Assembly: GCA_037447655.1 (NCBI GenBank)
Contig: JBBHKE010001205.1
Span: forward strand, 90,785 to 133,449
Source: Zygnema cylindricum
Lineage: Eukaryota > Streptophyta > Zygnematophyceae > Zygnematales > Zygnemataceae
Length of the DNA stretch: 42,665 bases
Reading direction: 5' to 3'
A program made the translations under genes and the position numbers. Shown here one piece after another: positions 33,959 to 42,665 of the stretch (position 1 is the stretch's first letter; each line of letters opens with the position of its first letter). Under the pieces are notes generated by a model. That model saw nothing but the letters and a program-made list of their open reading frames with translations. It did not search any database and was not told where the DNA came from.

Positions 33959-34002
33959 ACCCTAAAAAATCCTTAAAAAACCCTACAAAACCCTAAAAAA
34001 AA
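33959..34002 (+). repeat. Degenerate telomere-like (CCCTAAA)n tract
   Basis: Four imperfect units accctaaaaaa, ccttaaaaaa, ccctacaaaa, ccctaaaaaaa. CCCTAAA is the Arabidopsis-type plant telomere unit. It is short and A-expanded, so it could also be chance low complexity. Confidence 0.35.
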
Positions 34003-34096
34003 CAATGGCTCTTTAGTACTGCTCAAATATTTTGACGTGAAATAAAACAATATACAAATGACCATCTCCCAATTTGGTGGAAAAGAAGCAATTGAA

Positions 34097-34453
34097 GGAT
34101 ATTGCCGATAACCGATATGCCCCTTTTTCTGGCTTACCGAAGCATTGGCACGATATATTGGTACCGGTGATATCGCGGTAAAAAACCGATAATATCAGTT
34201 TTTTATCGCGATAAGACTGGTTTCGTTAACTATCAGCGATAACTCCATACTCTGGTAACAAAATGGATTGTGATTTTTTTTCAAAAGCGCACCCACACCC
34301 CCCTTGGTTGCGACATCTCCATACTCATTTCATACATTTTTTTCCGTACGATAATTTCCGAAGTATTTGTACAAATATATCGGTATCCCTCACCGTTCGA
34401 TAACCAGTTTATCAGTTTTATTGCGATAAGTTTTTTCGCAATACACAACACTA
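34097..34453. mobile_element. Decayed relative of the hAT-like element at 21580
   Basis: It begins ggatattgccgataaccgat (compare 21599) and ends gcaatacacaacacta like the 22363 end. In between lie the same ccgata/tatcg subterminal motifs and accgttcgataacca (34392; compare 22292). The left terminal tagtgttgtg is lost and no target duplication is visible. Confidence 0.7.
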
Positions 34454-35055
34454 GCTATTATTGTTTACGGAAGCTTTTTCTTTTTCTATGTTAAGTAACT
34501 CGCCCTTTTCTGATAATGGCAACAACAGGTTTTTTCTCTTACATACGATATATCTTCTTGACTAAAAAACAAGCAGCCACATACTGTGACACGAAAAAAA
34601 ATGACAATGTGAAGGGTTTGCGTGACAACGTGTTTCCATATCCAGGTATAATGCATTGGGAGAGGGAGAGGGAGCGGGAGAGGGAGAGGGATAACAAAGA
34701 GAGGGAGCGGGGAGGTATACTGCTAGAAACAAAAAAAACTTTGATAGCCATAACCAATTGCACAAGATATTATCCGAATATACTATCCACGAATTACCGA
34801 TAAGAATATGTGCCATAATGTTCTTGCCAAGTAAAAAAAAAAGAGAAAAGCTCATATCTACATACACCACCATCACTGCCTTAACTACACCCGGTTTGAA
34901 CTCTTATAACTTCCACAACACTCCTTAGTCAAAAAAACTAACAACCTCCTTTTAACCTTTGCAGGTCTAATAATGTATAAGACCTAATTAATTGACCAAC
35001 GGCAAAATGACTTTGCCCACTTACCCGTCCTACTATTATTTAAAGCTGGAATCCT
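34454..35055. other. TatC downstream region with GGGAGA microsatellite
   Basis: A (ggagag/ggagcg)n tract lies at 34658-34715. No coding content was recognised; TatC 3' UTR sequence should lie just below 35056. Confidence 0.5.
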
Positions 35056-38000
35056 TCAAATGCTCGGTTCCTTTGCCGCCTCTAAAAACTTGACAGCATA
35101 TGCCCCTCCCATATAGAGTCCTATAAGAGGTCCTGCAAGAAGTATCTGTGTGAGAGGATCGGTCGATGGAGTCAGGACAGCCGCAGCGATAACGGCTCCA
35201 ACGACCACATATTTCCAAACCGCCAACATTTGATCGCTGGAAACTATTCCCGTTTGACCCAATAATAATTGTATCACAGGGACCTGGAGACAAACATCCA
35301 CTCCCAACCCTTTTAGAAACAAATACTAGTTTCTTGTTTGACCGACTTATACTTGTATCAGAGATACCTAGAGACAAACATCTACTTCCAACTCTTTTAG
35401 GCATAAATACTGGTTTCTCGTTCGACCTGGTTATAATAGTATCACAAGCACCTTAAAAAAATATCCAATTCGAACTCCTCCAGGAATAAATACGGGGGAA
35501 AAAGCACACCAAAAGACAATGCAGAAAGATTACCATCTTATTAAGAGTGAAGAGCAAGAAACTAGATGAGAACGAAAAACACCTCGTGAAGAAATAAAAA
35601 ATACACATAGATAGACATGCCATAACGACGCTTATTGACGTGATACAAACGTAAGAAAAAAATGGGATGAAAAAACAGCACAACAAAAAGCAGAAAAAGA
35701 GAGCGACAAAAACACAGGAGATATGGAACTGCACCTGAAATGACAATCCTGTGCTCAACATAAGGACGAAAACAAATTCAAAATATTGGTCGATGGACCA
35801 GAAAGATTCCACCACTCCTTCAGCGTAGGAGATGAAGAAATTTAAGGCAGCTGGTGTGAGCACAGCGTAGGAGAAACTAAGACCTAAATAAAAGAGAATA
35901 GAAGAACCTAAAACGATTGGCCCCAAAAATCGTCGTTCATTCAATGTTAACCCAGGTAGAACAAATGCAATAATTTCGTATAAAATGATAGGAAGCCCGA
36001 GAAGGAAACCTGAATAGCCTGACACCTGTCCACCATAGCAACCAACCAGTATTGTTTTGTACAAGTTAAACAAATTGGAAAAAAGTAAAGGACCACATTG
36101 AGATCGATTCAAAATGAGCTCTGGAATGCACTAAGAACTGCAACTCTATAAAACAATTGACAATAAGAAAGTCCATAGCGTCAACAGACGACAGTCCAGC
36201 TCTCACTATGGTTAATAACGACTTCATTAACAGAACTTGCCAATTTCTGACTGTACACACATATGTATATTGATAAGGGGCTATAATAGTTACCAGGTAA
36301 ATGATAGGAGGACTACACACGTCGACATCGGCCTGTTTTTTTTACCACTTTTTCAGTACACAGACTAAGATGGACCTAATCATCCATAGTATCAGAAAGT
36401 CCAGACTGTCAATAGGGTTGTTGATGAGGGAAAGTGTTTGATATGATACTCTTTTACAGAAACCAGAGTTCCAGAAAATTAAGGCACTATTATATACCTC
36501 AAACAAATCCTTGTGGCAATGTGACATTGTGGCTCTTAGGTCAAGGCTGGAAGGACCAGGGGGAAGAGAGAGAGAGAGAAAAGAGGGGCACATCACTTCC
36601 ATGTCAGTGCATAGGTTAACACTTTTTCCTTGCAGAAACGAACATGGAAACATGCACATTCCATTCATACAGTGCTCAATATGAAGTTACACTAAGCACT
36701 AAGAGAAAACGAGAGAGGTTTCGACAACCGAAGACAGATACATACTTTTGAAATCAAGAGTCCCATCTTTCTCACCCCTTTCCACTAAAACTTCCTCTCC
36801 CCCTCACCCACCTTCCAGTATACTAGCCCACCTTCAAAGTAGTGAAAAAATACTCTCCTGGAGAGAGCTGCAAGAATCGGACTCCTTGGGAATAGACAGG
36901 CGCTTCCAAAAACGTAACCAAATCTTTTGCAAAACAAAAACACAAAACTATGGCGGCTCCTACACAAGCCACAGAGATCAAAATTCTTTCTCGAAGCTCC
37001 TCCAAATGCTCCCAAATACTCATTTCAACATCGTCAGGAAGTTCCTCTTTGCCGGGATAAAGCCATTTCTGAACAGGTGAGTCCGAATCCTGGTCAGGAC
37101 TATCTTTCATCCCTGCGTTCACATATATTTAAAAAAAGAATAATAATAGAAAAAAAAGAACACCAAATTGTGTTAGTTATATAAAGACAGCAATCGTTAA
37201 CATGTCGAGCAATGGGAACTCGCCAGTAAACTAATAGTTCCCTCTTAGTGTGAATTCTGTAGTGGCCTTACATTTTTGGGCGTGAATATTTTCAAAACCA
37301 TCAAATATGTTACATTGATGTGAAAACTGTCAGCCTACTTGCATCAAATACTAAAAGAGTGGAAGGGGGAGAGAGGGAAGGGAGATGGAGGGCGGGGGGG
37401 GGGAGAGAGGGGAGGAAGGGGGGATGGAACGACAGGGATAGGAAGGAGAGGAAATGAACAAGGGACTAGGAGGAGGAGGAGAGAGAGAGAGTCCATACAA
37501 CTAGGAGGATCTTCCAACGCTGAGTTTGACCTCGAATACAACTTATTATCGTCTCCTTCAGTTGCTCTGCAAATTCTCCCGCTTCTTCGCTCATTTTTCA
37601 GAGAAATTCTCTCTGAGACAAAAGAAATCCATAAAACATTCAATGGTTTATCAAACATAGCGTGAAGCCACAGTAATGATAAATGGCTCTTGCGAACACT
37701 ATTCAATATTATGGTGACAACAATTTTGACTTCCATAAATTATTTCTTCTCTTCAGTTTTGAACAATCTTTAGTACTATTATCACACAAATGAAACAAAC
37801 AGATAAGAAGCTGCTTCATCCAGCCAACATAAGTGCATTCGTATTTCCAAATTGTGTCATAATCACCACAAACCCTGGCTCTCCCTCTCCCTTTCTCCCC
37901 CTTCGTTTCCCTTTCCTCTTCCCCTCTCAATGAGACCCTAACCTCAGCCTACATCTCGTCCACTGGTAGGCATTTTTGACCGTAAACCTCCCTCTCTCTC

Positions 38001-40844
38001 CTTTCCTCACCCTTTTTCCCCTCTCCCTCTCTCCATCATACCCTAACCCAAGCCTAAACCTTGTCCACTGATCGGCAATTTTTGCAAATTTTACCGCAAC
38101 CCTATAATAACAACTTCACAACCACCAATAGCTTAGAATAAGAAATCTTTTACACAAAAAAAAATAAGGTACATTGTGAGTCGCTATTAGCGTTAATAAT
38201 ACTGATTTTATGCCGCCCTGAACAAAAAATAGTGTTAATAAAACTAATTGTTGTTTTATCAATGCTAATTAGGCAAGTAGTTCCCTCCACCCTCCCTCCT
38301 TCGCTCCCTCCCTCCTTTTCCGCCTCCCTCCCTCTCACCCACCCTCCCTCCTTCCCTCCCTTCATCCCTCCCTTTCTCCCTCCACCCCCCCCCTCCCTCT
38401 CCCCCTCTCCCCTGTCTCCCTCCATCCGCCTCTCCACCTCTCCCTCCCCTTCCCTTTTCCCCTCCCTCCCCTCCTTCAGATGGTGAAATGGTTCATTGCG
38501 AAATCCACCTCCTTGACACATACTATTGAGAGAAGGATCAAAATAAACAAAAGGGAAGGAAGGGAATGGAAGGGAAGGGAAAAGAAAAGGGGTAGGCTGT
38601 AGAATTAAGAATCAATAATGATTACACTTCATCAGAAATCACTATGTAATACTCGTTCTTGTCTACATTTATTGGCAAATAAAACCCCTGTTCAAAAAAC
38701 GATAAAAACAAACATAAAAAAGTAACAAATAAAAATGCCGAAATGAACATTCTCCAATAGTTCAAGAAAGTCTCAATAGAGTGTAAGACTACACTGCTCA
38801 TCATTACTAGCGTTAAAAATTTATTAGTGTTAATGCAAAATTATAATATATAGTATTAATTTAGTGCACAGAGACATGTCAGCTCGTAGTCCACTCGCTT
38901 AAATAGAGCTGCTAACATTATTTTGTGATTTTCGGCCAAAAAAAGTCGTGACCGAATTAGTATTATTAACTCTCATAACGATGCAAAATAGAGTTCCTTC
39001 CTCTCATAACGATGCGCAGTAGACTTCCCCAGATTCTTGATGATTCTCCGTCTCTGAGAGTAAAGAAACTACCAGGAGATTCTAAGAGCATAATTTCTAC
39101 GTTTTTTTCAGTTTAATTTCTAGGCTTCTTTATCGATTCTAATACTTTAATTTCTCTACTTTTTTTATCAACTCTAAACGCTATCGCTAAGTTATTTAGT
39201 CAACAACAATGCAAACTACCTGACACTTCATTGTTGCTTTCTCTGAACAAAGAACAGCTTAGTAACACATGAAGTTCTACATAAAAGGTATGCAGTAAAG
39301 GCACTGAAAACTTTCCACTATGCAATAAGTACTTGTTCAAAGAAACTCAATTTTTCAGGTTCAAGACAACTTGCTGACAAAACAAAGGGTTTTTTTCAGG
39401 GTTTAACCAAGAACCATGGAGCTAACTACACCATGAGTCGCTATTAGACTAAAGAAATTATTAGCTTGAGGTTTATGTCAGTGTTGTGATTCTGAATAAG
39501 TTTCAAATGACGTGGCTGATTTATAAATTTTAAGAAATTAAAGTTAAGAAAAAAAATATTAGTATTATTAAGACTATTTTAGGTTCAAGGGCCAGTATTT
39601 AGGGGCACCCATACAGTGTTAATAGCAATAATAATAACACAGTGTGCTGTTTGAATGGATTGACAAGCAAAGTTTTCTGCTGCAAAAAACACACTGTTAC
39701 ACTGGCCATCCATATGAGTGTTGATAAAAAAAATTTGTGGGCAACTTTTTTTGGCCAAAAATCATTAAGTGGTGTTAGTAGCGCTGTCAGTGGCCAAACA
39801 CTGGTCAGGCCACTCTGCCCTAATTACTATTATTGGTACTAAGTTGGCTTTCATTCTAATATTTCCTTTCCACTAATAGCAATGGGCAGTGTACACCTTT
39901 CATCCCTATCAGGTTAGTAACTTAACTCGTTCGCAGGTTTTTTTTATTAGCAAAAATCATAAAATAACATGTACAATACTAATTAATCAAGTTGCCCAAA
40001 ACGAGCCACATCAGCCAACCAAAATAGTGTCATTAGTACCAATAACACTTTTACCGCTAATATCCAATAACTCTTAATAGCAACAAAAGGTGTGCTGACA
40101 ACAACATTTGTCTTGAATTGTCTACAGCTAAGCCACAAACGACAAATCTCAATTGCAAACGGAAAATGGATTAAACAACGGTTTATAATTTACAAGGATA
40201 CCACTTGATTGCATAAATACCACTCAGCTACAACCCATCGGTCTCCATCACGGCTTTTCATTTTTCCTTATTAAAGTAAAAACATAACTGACATGTTTAA
40301 AACAGGGAGGAAAAAAAATCCAAAGAGAAAGGCTTCATTTGATTATTTGACATTAATGACATTATGGTCAATAGAAGGTGCTGAACAAGAATAATACGAG
40401 AAAAAAGAGAAGAAGGAAGGAAGGAAGAAAGGAAGGAATGAAGGAAGGAAGGAAGGAAGGAAGGAAGGAAGGAAGGAAGGGGAAGGAAGGGGAAGGAAGG
40501 GGAAGGAAGGGGAAGGAAGGGGAAGGAAGGAAAAAGGGAGGAGGAAGAAGAAAGGAGGAAGTCAGGGGAGAGGAAAAAAGGGAGGAGGATAAAGGGGAGA
40601 GGGGGGCGGGGTAGGATGATTGGCATAGAAAGGCAATCTTACCGGAAGCTGAACACGGCAAAAGATCCAAATTGTGAGGTTTAGAGGAGAGAAATTTACG
40701 GTCAAAACCAGAAAAAGTTTTTGATCCCACCGTCTTTATCGAGAATACTGAATCACTTTTGTTAAAACGACTACAGCAAATACCTTGAGAAGACTGAATA
40801 ACTGGTACTAAAGTAGCTGCTGAAATTGACCTCATTGTAGCCAT
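35056..40844 (-). CDS. TATC: Thylakoid twin-arginine translocase subunit TatC
   Basis: Exons 40844-40643, 37112-36832, 36025-35735 and 35283-35056 give 333 residues, close to the plant length. TatC is the receptor core of the delta-pH (Tat) pathway, which moves folded proteins across the thylakoid membrane. Residues 1-67 (exon 1) are the transit peptide. Then come an acidic linker (PDQDSDSP), the signature [14 protein letters not shown] at the stromal N-terminus, [78 protein letters not shown], and [14 protein letters not shown]. Six hydrophobic segments are visible, as in the family. It ends [10 protein letters not shown] with TGA at 35058-35056. Introns are 3530, 806 and 451 bp, GT..AG. Intron 1 carries most of the microsatellites of this half of the window. 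Exon 1 is homologous to exon 1 of IscA. Sequence around the exon 4 acceptor is tandemly repeated. Confidence 0.96.
35255..35508 (-). repeat. About 85-bp tandem triplication covering the TatC intron 3/exon 4 junction
   Basis: Units at 35255-35339, 35340-35423 and 35424-about 35508 share, on the plus strand, gacc..., ttgtatcac, agacaaacatc, ccaactctttta and aaatactggtttc-type blocks. Unit 1 includes the start of exon 4 ([10 protein letters not shown]) and its acceptor. Unit 2 keeps an acceptor-like tttgtctctag but runs into TAA after six codons. Unit 3 is the most diverged. Confidence 0.8.
36555..36585 (+). repeat. Short (AG)n tract in TatC intron 2
   Basis: ggaccagggggaagagagag runs into gagagaaaagaggggc; simple repeat, no other content recognised. 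Confidence 0.6.
37358..37495 (+). repeat. Purine-only (GGA/GAGA)n tract in TatC intron 1
   Basis: About 140 bp almost entirely A and G on the plus strand, including a run of G at 37395-37402. A matching pyrimidine tract lies at 37880-38030 and 38281-38475, so the intron RNA could pair with itself. Confidence 0.75.
38281..38475 (+). repeat. Pyrimidine-only (CCCTCC)n tract in TatC intron 1
   Basis: Nearly 200 bp of C and T with ccctccctcc and ctttct-type variation. Frames through it give Pro/Ser-rich peptides that are repeat artefacts. Confidence 0.8.
39414..40110. repeat. Interspersed repeat in TatC intron 1, related to 10060-11250
   Basis: This is the partner of the MMT intron 1 repeat, with colinear blocks including gcttgaggttta, aatgacgtggctgat, aggggcacccatacagtgtt and tttttggccaaaaatcat. 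Text related to the same family (gtgttaata, gagtcgctattag) also appears at 38170-38240, 38800-38860 and 33460-33600. Confidence 0.5.
40409..40615 (+). repeat. (GGAA)n and (GGGGAAGGAA)n microsatellite just inside TatC intron 1
   Basis: A (ggaa) array at 40412-40478 passes into a 10-bp ggggaaggaa array (40479-40530) and then degenerate purine sequence to about 40615. It begins only about 30 bp after the exon 1 donor (40642) in transcript direction. Confidence 0.85.
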
Positions 40845-41310
40845 TTAAAAACAAAGAAATACAAACTTTATCAAAAAAATCTCCAAATACTTTTCGAAAA
40901 CAGTATCAACAAAAGAGCTGGTTGTACCAAAAAAAAAAAAAGTCAATATAAAAGGGTCGAGCCTTTCGGAATTTGAAATTACCACCAAAACTTGAAGTTA
41001 CAGGAAACTAAACCTGTTTACAACCTAAAAAGGCAGAAAAAATGTACATCCTGGTTGAAATAACGAGCCAAAATAGACTTGGAAACGCGTTCGACTGATG
41101 TATTGAAATTTCTAAAGTAATTTCCTTGTCGTATTCCTTAAACTGAACAAAGCGTTTCTAATCGAAAGATTAAAGATTAAAGCTTAAAATTTTAAAGTTT
41201 AAAGCTTACAGCTTAGAGTTCAAAGGTTAAAGAAAGCTAAAGAAACGTCGCTGTAAAGACATTCACAAATATCTTATCCGACATTGGTAATAGAACTTTC
41301 GTAGAGAGCT

Positions 41311-41357
41311 ACAGTACAGTACAGTACAGTACATTACAGTACATTACAGTACAGTAC
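41311..41357 (+). repeat. (ACAGT)n pentanucleotide array
   Basis: Nine units of acagt with two acatt variants, about 470 bp upstream of the TatC start codon. Confidence 0.85.
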
Positions 41358-42586
41358 GCGACGTGGATGCCTTCGGCACCCCCTCCGGGGCCCAAAATGT
41401 TGCAAGATTCAGTTCAGCACTGTACTGTATTAAAACGAATCATATCGGCAGGAATTCAGTGCGTCCCGAACTACAGTCTATGCTGTAACATGGAAGTACG
41501 ATGTATTAATGGTACAGTACAAACTACAAAGTACTCGTACAGTCAAAGTGCGCTATTTTATGTCTACGAATCATATTTTCCGAAATGCAGGAATTCCATG
41601 CCCCATCAAATCTCAACGGTAATTAATAGGTACGAACTGCGCAATCTTGAGTGGGTGGCACGTTGCCACATGCTCGTTTTTATCAGGCCTATTTAAGGGA
41701 TCACAAATGTGAATGTACGGTATTGTACTGTAGCTTTGCCGTATTGTACGACCCATGTGCGCGTTAGGAATTTAATTTAGTATGATCTACCTCTGAACTC
41801 TGAAGGCATCAAGTTCAATTTTGGTCGACATTCCACAACATCCCTGTAACGGCGTAACATGTCTTAACATGTGAAAATCATTGCGGTCCTATGTGGTTAT
41901 TATTATGGCACTTTCCCATGTAACCGAAACTTTAATCTTGTAACTTTGTTTATAACGAAGATTCTCCGTACATCTTTATGAGCATTCCGATGTAATCGCA
42001 AATAACTTGTTACTTCAAAAAGTGACAAGCGTAGACGTGTACGAAACATGTGACACATAAACGGTAAACAAAATGTTGCGAAACTTCTACTCAATTTCGA
42101 TTTCAGACATATCTGCACGCCACATTGTCGACGTGGAGGTATTGCACATGTTTAGGGTTTGTGACATTGTGACGTAACGTGCGTCATGCTCAACTATGAC
42201 AGCGCCCACATCACAACTTCTAAAACTTTCCGCCATGATTTCCCGATTGTTGTTTTTTGTCTTTTCCTACTCTACTTGCCATCAAAATACACTCAAAGAT
42301 AGTTAAAAGAAATCGTTTTCATAGATCTTTCATTTGATACCATTATAGACATTTTTCGTTGCAAAAATTGTGAGATAAACGCGGTAGTGAGAGAGGGAAA
42401 GAGAGAGGCGCTTTCACAAACTTCGCTTTTGCGAACTGGCGTCCGTTGGTCGAGACCCCTCCACTTCCTCTGTCGGAATAAAGTACGTACAGGCTGTAAA
42501 CGTGCAGTGGGTTTTTTTTTTTAGGAAAATTTTGTCAAAAACCTCCGACGCGTGCGAAATCATATGCATATTCACCCACGTCGTGG

Positions 42587-42630
42587 AACTTTAGTTAAAA
42601 TCACCTCGCGAGGTGATTTAATTAAAGTTT
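42587..42630. repeat. Imperfect 44-bp palindrome with perfect 22-bp core
   Basis: The core AAATCACCTCG/CGAGGTGATTT (42598-42619) is a perfect inverted repeat with no spacer. Flanks aactttagtt and aattaaagtt extend it imperfectly. It could form a cruciform, or represent fused ends of an inverted-repeat element. Confidence 0.75.
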
Positions 42631-42665
42631 GAAGATGATCTGGACGGACGCGAAAGTGGGTCGAA

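Larger units (their letters stand above)
40845..42665. other. TatC upstream intergenic region
   Basis: No gene was recognised. It includes a ttaaag-type imperfect repeat at 41166-41235, the ACAGT array, several gtac-rich stretches, and a long palindrome at 42587-42630. Candidate frames (41367-41696, 41903-42118) resemble no family I know. Confidence 0.45.

Noticed and set aside
33959-34002. Interstitial telomere as proof of chromosome fusion.
   Set aside because: Only four degenerate units with expanded A runs; chance low complexity is as likely.
35453-36112. A 219-codon frame as one protein.
   Set aside because: Only its middle (35735-36025) is TatC exon 3; the rest is intron read-through bounded by clear splice sites.
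38150-38521. Long frames through purine/pyrimidine tracts (also 37339-37736 and 40297-40614) as proteins.
   Set aside because: Microsatellite translations in an intron; no complex sequence.

Overview
This window is nuclear DNA from a green-lineage eukaryote. The evidence is spliceosomal introns with GT..AG ends in every gene, plastid transit peptides, a photosystem I antenna gene (LHCA2), plastid IscA/SufA and TatC, and a methionine S-methyltransferase (MMT) module. MMT together with LHCA2 points to a streptophyte (land plant or close algal relative). The species cannot be told from the sequence. The DNA is AT-rich and gene-poor: four recognisable genes in 42.7 kb, with the rest transposon relics, small inverted-repeat elements and purine or pyrimidine microsatellites.

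Layout. 1-7.35 kb is a pile-up of at least four truncated Ty1/copia-like relics. They hold LTR/leader sequence, gag and a trace of protease, with no integrase or reverse transcriptase. Two of them (1289-2800 and 5826-7355) form a large inverted repeat. 7.36-9.3 kb is gene-free. 9.57-15.33 kb (+) holds seven exons of the MMT methyltransferase domain, uninterrupted but lacking the large C-terminal aminotransferase-like part of the family. The same strand and phase continue at 15.73-16.23 kb into two exons that are not MMT but a piece of a transmembrane domain of an ABCC (MRP-type) ABC transporter. 16.2-23.3 kb has no gene; it carries tandem repeats, three small DNA-transposon-like elements (two with 8-bp target duplications, hAT-like), and a tandem duplication interrupted by one of them. 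23.35-25.95 kb (-) is LHCA2. 26-29.4 kb is gene-free. 29.45-31.40 kb (-) is plastid IscA/SufA. 31.4-35.0 kb is intergenic with a 621-bp inverted-repeat element and a hAT relic. 35.06-40.84 kb (-) is thylakoid TatC with a 3.5-kb first intron. 40.85-42.67 kb is intergenic.

The three minus-strand genes all serve the chloroplast: an antenna protein, an Fe-S carrier, and the twin-arginine translocase that exports folded (often cofactor-bearing) proteins to the lumen. They are separate transcription units, not an operon. The most striking observations are (a) that IscA and TatC, unrelated proteins about 4-9 kb apart, begin with clearly homologous transit-peptide exons of identical length (202 nt) and splice phase, and (b) the in-frame, phase-compatible MMT-ABCC exon chimera. 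All exon boundaries were assigned by hand from reading frame, splice consensus and remembered family conservation; no alignment program was run.
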